Assembly: GCA_003991915.1 (NCBI GenBank)
Contig: RQTK01000047.1
Location: forward strand, 823,903 to 887,902
Length of the DNA: 64,000 bases
Reading direction: 5' to 3'
From: Elysia chlorotica
Taxonomy: Eukaryota; Mollusca; Gastropoda; Plakobranchidae
Of this stretch, positions 57,477 to 64,000 are shown piece by piece. The translations under genes and the position numbers were made by a program. The stretch's first letter is position 1; every line of letters begins with the position of its first letter. The notes below the pieces were generated by a model that saw only the letters and a program-made list of their open reading frames with translations, was not told the DNA's origin and made no database searches.

Positions 57477-59165
57477 GACCTGTACTAGACACTGTGTGCA
57501 AAGTACTCTGCAATTTGCAACAAAACGTGTGAGCGACCAATAAATTGTGCCATAAATATGCATTTGGCCTATGCATCTTTTTAAGACTATGTATCATGCT
57601 ATTGATTGCATATGATCAGAACCGCAAACGAATTATGTTTTTCAAATGCCATTTTTGCATAACATGTGAAAAGTAACTTACTGGTAGCAAATTACAACCA
57701 ATGTAAAATTAGATAAATGTTAAGATTTTCATTGAATATGACTGTATTAAATACTCTCTTACCCCGTCCATTGAAACACACATGACAAAAAAATTCAACT
57801 ACAAAAGTTTATCACAACAACGTCAATACTAGTCCATATTAGGTTCCATTAGTTCCACTTTATGGAATAACCTGTTAAGACATAGATCATAAGCTTTACC
57901 CAAGTTATACCTTTCTTATTCGCCCTCCATCACTAGGCGGATTGCAATGATTGATTGATGTATTACATCAGACAGTCAGTACTCCCGTAGGTCCGATTCA
58001 CAATCGAGAGCCAATAACTCACCACACCAGAGTGGATATACTAGGCTTAATCTGACGGATTACCAAGGCATGATACGTTCGGTGTTGCTCATGTTTTTTA
58101 GGTTATTGGTATCAAACGTAAGAACAATTTTTATAGTTTGAAAGACATTTTTCATAAAAAAACAACATTTCCTCTATTGTCACTAGCGAAGAGGAAACTT
58201 AGCAAACACAAGTGAAAGTGAAAAACATAATTGTGAAGCAACCAGGATAATCAGCTGATACAAGTTTTGAGATCGAGCCCTCTAAACATAATAAAAACTA
58301 ATCTTTGACCTGTACTAGACACTGTTGTGCAACAGTTACTAACTGCAACTTTTGTGCAACAAAACGTGTGAGCGACCAATAAATTGTGCCATAAATATGC
58401 ATATGGCCTATGCATCTTTTTAAGACTATGTACCAGGCTATTGATTGCATATGATCAGAACCGCTAATGAATTGTGTTTTTCAAATGCCATTTTTGCATA
58501 ACATGTGAAAAGTAACTTACTGGTAGCAAATTACAACCAATGTAAAATTAGATAAATGTTACGATTTTCATTGAATATGATTGTATCTCTTTTACCCCTT
58601 CTATCGAAACACGCATGGCAACAAAATTCAACTACAAAACTTTATCACAACAACGTCAATACTAGCCCATATTATGTTCCATTAGTACCACTTTATGGAA
58701 TAACCTGTTAAGACATAGATCATAAGCTTTACCCAAGCTATACCTTTCTTATTCGCCCTCCATCATTAGGCGGATTGAAATGATACATTGATGTCTTACA
58801 TCAGACAGTCAGTACTCCCGTAGGTACGATTCACAATCGAGAGCTTATAACTCACCACACCAGAGTGGAAATATCAAGCTTAATTTGATGGATTACCAAG
58901 TGAATGATAAGTTCGGTGTTCCTCATGTAATTTAGGTTATTGGTATCATACCCAAACATAAGAACTTTTTTTATAGAGTTTGAAAGACAGTTTTCATATA
59001 CAAACCCTTTCATGTTTTGTCACTAGCAAAGAGAAAACTTAGCAAACACAAGTGAAAGTGAGAATCGTAATTGTGAAGCAACCAGGGTGATAAGGCACAC
59101 GTCGCTGATACACGTTTTGAGCTCGAGCCCTCCAAACATTATAAAACGGCTCTTTATTGACCTTT
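57477..59165. repeat. 830-bp tandem duplication with tRNA-like 3' part
   Basis: Copy A (57477-58306) and copy B (58307 to about 59165) both begin GACCTGTACTAGACACTG. They share GTGTGAGCGACCAATAAATT, CTTACTGGTAGCAAATTACA and AGTCAGTACTCCCGTAGGT, and end with a worn tRNA-like block. Identity looks about 90-95% with small indels. Copy B keeps a fuller tRNA-like end: a box A-like CCAGGGTGATAAGGCACACG near 59081 and box B-like GAGCTCGAGCCCTCC near 59119. Copy A has lost about ten bases there. No protein-coding frame spans the unit. Confidence 0.93.
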
Positions 59166-61335
59166 TTTTTTACAAATGAAAACCCGTATCCCCTGTTCTA
59201 GAAATGATAGAATTAATTTTTCTTTCAACTCCTGTTAGTGCTTTTTACGCCTAGTGACATATTGTACTCAAAAGTTCCAATTCCAACTTGCAACTGTATA
59301 AGCCTAGTTTCCTTGCAATTTATTATAACTCAGTAAGTAGATCAAGAAGACCCACCATAAACATAGTGCATCTTGGTTTATTAAGTGTATTAAAGCGGTA
59401 CATGGCAAACAATGTTTAGACTGGATGCTAATATATTTCCTATTTTTATACCGAAAACCAAATTCGAAAGGGATTAGTGAATGGAAAAACTTTAAAAATA
59501 TCTTTTTCAAAAGCAAAAGGCAAGGTTTCAATTTCCGCTTGTATCGAACTCAAATCATCCTAATTCCAAACCTTCGAACTGCATATCGACGTTTTTGTTT
59601 CATTCCCAGGTAGGCCTTCTTTATGATGTTCTTACCCTCCTTTTGTTCTTTTCCTGATAGTCATATATCAGATAAAACCGATCACTTTTTATTATGTTGT
59701 AAAAGAACAAAATATAAATCTATCATTAATTATTTTTTATGGGGATCGACAAAGTTAAGGTGCTTATAAACGCTCACTTCAACTGCTATGTAAGCTAGTC
59801 TTTGATCAGAAGAAAGATACACCGATAGATATAAACCAAATAGTGAAAGTAAGGGAGTAGAATCAGTTAGACAGAGTGAAGGAAATAGCCTTAGAGAGCT
59901 AGAAAGAGACAAAGAGATGGAGAGGAAGGAATAGGGATGGAGGGGGTTGAAGAAAAAAGGAAGAGATGGAGAAAATGCGAGAATTTGGGGGGAAGGGCAG
60001 TTAAAACACGTTTTTAAAGAAACAGAAGGGGATAGAAAAGCTGAAGCAAGAGTCCAAGAAGGAATATGAGAAACATAAGGTAAGGGAGGAAGGAAGAAGA
60101 ACAACAAATTTGAAGAGATTTAGTAAGGCAGCACTGTCTGAGAGATCTGGTCAGACATGTAATTACAGTCAACGCCTTTGGGTTAAAACATTTTATCCTA
60201 AAATAGCACTTTCCATTAACGTGCCCTTAAAGATTTTTTTCTCTTACCAAAGTATTACTGACAACAATTATATGGATGATTGCTTCCCAGCAATGGTTAG
60301 GCCCACAATTTCTGTTATCCGAGTGTCTGTAAAAGGAGGTCGTTATGTAAGACGTTTCAGTCTTAGTACATTGCATAAAAATGAAAATGTGGGTTCCTTT
60401 TAAATTTGGGAGAGATTTAGCGATTTCCTAAACCACACACTCCCGATTGATGCTGAAGCAACTGCAATAGTAATTAGTATTGAAGATTTCAATCTTACAA
60501 AATCATGATATGCTTTTTAGTCGTTTGCTTTTAATGTTATTTCATATGGCTAAAAAATGTTGCTCTTAGTCTTTCTGTTACCTTTTTTTATTTTACGGAG
60601 GGGGAGAGGGTGGCAATGACACAGAGATAGTGCGTGAGTTTATGGGTTTGGTAACATCCCTGATCTGGTCGCCGCGTCTTCCTTTAACTCGTGGAATCGG
60701 CATCAGTAAATGTGCGGTCTCATCAGCATAAAGAAATAAAGGGGATGTAAATCTGAGAAAGAAATTTGCTTCCTCCGACTAAAGATTCCTCATATTGATC
60801 ATTCAATGTGCTATACTTCGAATGTTTGTAGATATCTGCGTGAATGAAGAAATACACTGAACCACAGGGGAACTTGTATCTGTTCTACGCTAAAAAACGG
60901 AGTCAACATTTACAAGACTTCATATTTTTGTCTCACCGTTGAACTGTATTTAAACATGATTAAAGCACATAACGTCTCAACTCAAAACAAATATCAATAA
61001 ATAATTATTCTGTGTAGACATGAAGCAGGTGACAGTTTTGGCGAATAACTGCACGTCATCTTTTATCATATGCAGTGCTTTTTTTCTTCTTTTTTTCCCC
61101 TTTAGACGCTTCCTAGTTGATAATCTAAGACAGCCAGCTTATGTAGGCTAACCCTTTGCTTGAACTTCCACCTCTTATTCAATCACTAAATTTGGCTATG
61201 TGCAACTAAAAAAGCCCGATAAAAATGCATATTGTGCTATTGTAAACTTTGCAGTTATTATCGCCACTGATATACCCCCCCCCCAAAAAAAAAGGCACTA
61301 GATCCAATGTCTTATAATATTATTAGAAGACATTG
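59166..61335. other. unique DNA
   Basis: 59860-60100 is purine-rich. A 97-codon frame at 60110-60403 (+) is unrecognised. A C/A run lies at 61275-61292. A perfect 12-bp hairpin stem, ATCCAATGTCTT, pairs 61302-61313 with 61327-61338. Nothing else seen. Confidence 0.45.
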
Positions 61336-61339
61336 GATA

Positions 61340-61880
61340 TAGTTTAGGCCTTGCCAAGACTACTACCACTGATATAACAAATAGAACGTTTTGATGGTGT
61401 AGTGCAGACAGTTCACTAGTGCATCGTTTGGCAGAACTATCGCTAGTAATGTGATGACAAATAACATAGTTCGTTAGTGTAAAACAGTGCGTCAGTGCGA
61501 TCCCCTCTTGCGACACCACTAACATTTAAGAACAAATAACTAAAGTTTGACAATGTAAGACTTTACGTCAATGTAACCCTTTTAAGAACTAACATCACTG
61601 GCGTAGTAAAATTACAAAAAAGATAGTTTCCGACAGTGTGGCAGTGCAATCTTTCTTGAAACATCACCATTGACGTAATATTACAAAGAACACGTTTTTA
61701 TGATATTTACTAACAAATAACAATGTAAGACAGTTCGATCTTGAAAGTATTATCATCACTAATGAAACAACAAATTATAAAATTTGACTTATCTAAGGTG
61801 TTTCTAGAACTACCATCACCGATATACAATAACAAATAACATATTTTAATAATGTAAGACAGTGCGCCGATGTAACCCTT
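61340..61880. repeat. degenerate satellite, roughly 75-95 bp units, six or seven copies
   Basis: A worn unit recurs. It has a CATCACTGATRTAA-like start, then AACAAATAACATAGTTT, AATGTAAGACAGTGCG, TCAGTGCAACCC and a TCTAGAACTAC-like end. Instances of GTAAGACAGT or close variants occur near 61480, 61554, 61725 and 61856, with CAAATAAC near 61458, 61533, 61710 and 61834. Units vary in length and are diverged. The 75-codon minus-strand frame is incidental. Confidence 0.78.
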
Positions 61881-62100
61881 TAGGATGCTGCTCTCTCGTC
61901 AACCAGATATTTCTGGTGCGACTCGCGCCTAGAGCGGAAAAGAGAAAGAAACGCGCTCGCAGCTTAAAACAGTTGGCGTCATGTTTCACGCTAGAAAAAC
62001 ATTGCCTGGCGATATAGTGACCTTTTCAGGACATACGGCATAAGACTGCTTGAAAGACGCACCTCGATTGACCTGACTAAACAAGCTTCTCTAGTAATTT
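61881..62100. other. GC-richer unique DNA
   Basis: 61905-61985 contains CGACTCGCGCCTAGAGCGG. Nothing else recognised. Confidence 0.4.
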
Positions 62101-62320
62101 TTCTCAATAAGCATTTAGATCTAGAATCTAGATACGTATGTACGGACACAAAAAGTAAAAAAAAATGTTGGGCGTACTTAGATCTAAATGTAGATCTATA
62201 GAATTTGATCAATAAACATTTAGACCTAGGTCTAAGCAGACACAAATAGTAAAAAAAAAGATTAGGCCTATTAAGATCTAGATCTAGATCCAGATAGTTC
62301 TAGGCCTAGTAAAGATCTGC
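62101..62320. repeat. AGATCTAG-rich block with a diverged 105-bp duplication
   Basis: CAATAAGCATTTAGATCTAG (62105) and CAATAAACATTTAGACCTAG (62210) head two similar units. Both include ACACAAA(A/T)AGTAAAAAAAA. The end is a cluster of overlapping AGATCT, CTAG and AGGCCT palindromes. Confidence 0.75.
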
Positions 62321-62327
62321 AATACCA

Positions 62328-62645
62328 AGGTGAAAGACGGTCTTACTCTATGGCTGAGAATGATGGCGCGTTACCAAGACCAACAGCCAGAAACTGCAAT
62401 CATTCACAAACAGATTACTCAGATACATCCTCAACGTTCGATGGTCTGAAGTTATCCCAAACAAATAACTGCGGGACTGAACGAAGCAAACCCCAATTGA
62501 GGCGGTGATCAGAACGTGCAAATGGGACTGGATAGGCTTCGAAATCCTGTAGCCAACATCACACGCTATGCCCTGGAGTGGAACCCCCAAGGTAAACGCA
62601 AGGTCGGACGTCCGAAGCAGACTTGGCGGCGAAGCACCTATGCTT
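62328..62645 (+). pseudogene. decayed copy of the 3-kb RTE-like LINE, C-terminus
   Basis: Plus-strand codons read TVLLYG, then [20 protein letters not shown] and YILNVRWSEVIPNK, then TKQTPIEAVI. After frameshifts come KWDWIG, a TLRNPVANIT-like part, [19 protein letters not shown] and RRS. This parallels the element at 2.9-4.1 kb block by block ([47 protein letters not shown]), so it is the same family in opposite orientation. At least four stops or frameshifts show it is older or more decayed. The minus-strand frame at 62348-62662 is a shadow. Confidence 0.85.
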
Positions 62646-62960
62646 GGATAAAAACAAAACAAAAATAAGAGTTACATTCAAGCAATATTTTAAGAAGATC
62701 GGTACTGTAGTTAATCCTGTAGAGGTGAGCAAAAAATGAGTTTATTTTGTGCAATATAGATTTTATCACTTTATTTACATTTTTGAAAACGATCAATAGC
62801 TGTTCTGTTTGAGCAGTCTGTATATAGGGCACTCACATGATAATGAAGGCTTACGCAAACCTAAATATAGGTTCTTTACTTGCTTCGCGTGGGAGGATGA
62901 GCAAAAAAGATAAAAAAAGAAGAGAATATAGAAATACGTTATGAGAAATGGAACGGGAAC
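62646..62960. other. unique AT-rich DNA
   Basis: Nothing recognised. Confidence 0.5.
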
Positions 62961-63180
62961 GAGAAGAATGCAGATATAGAGAATGACAAGAAAGAATAGA
63001 CAATTTGAGAGAAAGCGAAGATGCATAACGGGGATTAAAGGCGAGAGAGAGAGAAAGAGAGAGAGAAATAAAAAAGGATATATGAGAGGGATGGGGATAG
63101 ATGAAGCAAGTTACAGATAGATGGAGAGAAGGAGAGACAGGGAGAGAGAGAGAGGGAGAAGAGAGAGAGAGAGAAACAAA
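62961..63180. repeat. interrupted (GA)n purine tract
   Basis: GA-rich sequence with short pure GA runs at 63040-63066 and 63140-63175. Confidence 0.93.
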
Positions 63181-64000
63181 GAAAAACCAGAGCGGCTGAC
63201 TTTTTTCCATGTCATGATTGATACGCACCAACTTTTTGTGTGGAATGATTTGAACAAAGAAGTAAAAAAATATGAATTAGATATTGTACACTGGGTAATA
63301 ATACAATCTCATATCAGAAAAATCCATGCATGCATAAATTAATGTTGTAATATGGGCAGCATCACCACAATGCCATATCATTTTCTCATGCACAAAAACT
63401 CTTTCGTCACGACTCCAAGCTTAAATCATCGAATGTAGGAGGAAGCACAATAGAGCATACGTTGATGATAAGGATACGTTTTGATGAGAAAATTTTCACG
63501 ATGATTGGAATTTTCAAACTTTGCCATATTAATAGTAATTGAACAACCGTTTTTAATGCTGATGTGCTTTAATAAATTCCTAAAGCCAAAAGCTTCACGA
63601 AAAATACTACGATAGACACAGCCTTACAGTGGACAGGATTGGTTAGAACCTTCATCAGAACGGATGAAGCAACTTCCAAGCCGCTTAACATTGCCACCCT
63701 TAGTTTAAGTAGTACAAACAAAATTAAATTGTAGAAAATCTATTAAAAAAAAGAAATCAATAATTCTAAGACCTATCTTTATTGACTTTTCAAGGAATTC
63801 ACTTTTCTTTTTATGATGTGAAACACAAACATTTCTGATCAAAGTTTTAAACGACCAATCCCGTCGAACTTTGAGCTTATGATTTTGTCATAAACATTCT
63901 ATCGGGAATAAGCAGACGTGATTTTATTAAAATGTTTTATTATTGCATTCGCTTAAATTCACTTAACAATAATTTCATCTGACAGTTTTGGTTAGCTTAT
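63181..64000. other. unique AT-rich DNA to window end
   Basis: Nothing recognised. Confidence 0.5.

Noticed and set aside
62348-62662. Minus-strand 104-codon frame
   Set aside because: Shadow of the decayed plus-strand LINE, whose motifs are recognisable block by block.

Overview
This window looks like AT-rich, intergenic or intronic DNA from an animal genome, most likely a mollusc and plausibly a heterobranch gastropod. The basis is indirect. There are no bacterial operons and no long continuous genes. There are many long simple repeats: (GA)n, (GAA)n, (CAA)n, (ACT)n, (GATA)n and (TGTC)n. There are decayed non-LTR retrotransposons with lineage-specific 3' tails, a tRNA-derived SINE family, and recurring blocks rich in the palindromes AGATCT, CCTAGG and AGGCCT. 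The mollusc assignment is inference; no diagnostic host gene is present.

Layout. 0-5 kb: a (CTAT)n edge array, a SINE, a five-copy 37-bp minisatellite, and two adjacent minus-strand LINE 3' ends. One is a CR1/L2-like tail. The other is an RTE-like reverse transcriptase with only two nonsense codons in about 380 codons. 5-13 kb: mostly unique AT-rich DNA with A/C-rich tracts and a (GAA)n array of about 59 triplets. 13-18 kb: a duplication hot spot, with a decayed LINE, a (GA)n array, a 242-bp tandem duplication of mosaic identity, a 160-bp tandem duplication, and a 599-bp inverted repeat that reads as perfect and is built from LINE pieces. 18-36 kb: mostly unique DNA with microsatellites, SINE fragments and a 108-bp in-frame duplication. 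36-46 kb: a duplicated 570-bp unit, a degenerate long-unit tandem array, a second good SINE copy, a large (ACT)n array, and the two best host-exon candidates, both on the minus strand (38.3-38.5 kb and 45.0-45.2 kb). 46-64 kb: a G-run next to (TA)n, a decayed RTE-like LINE, a GC-richer island, (TGTC)n arrays, an 830-bp tandem duplication carrying a tRNA-like head, a degenerate satellite of roughly 85-bp units, and a second decayed copy of the 3-kb LINE family.

No complete protein-coding gene, rRNA, functional tRNA, CRISPR array or viral genome can be supported. Most long open frames are translations of simple repeats or lie opposite LINE coding sequence. The few that remain are reported as weak candidates. 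The most unusual structure is the nested palindrome at 16.3-17.9 kb. It is a candidate hairpin-forming or rearrangement-derived locus, not a demonstrated new biological system. Identities and boundaries were judged by eye; no alignment or database search was run.
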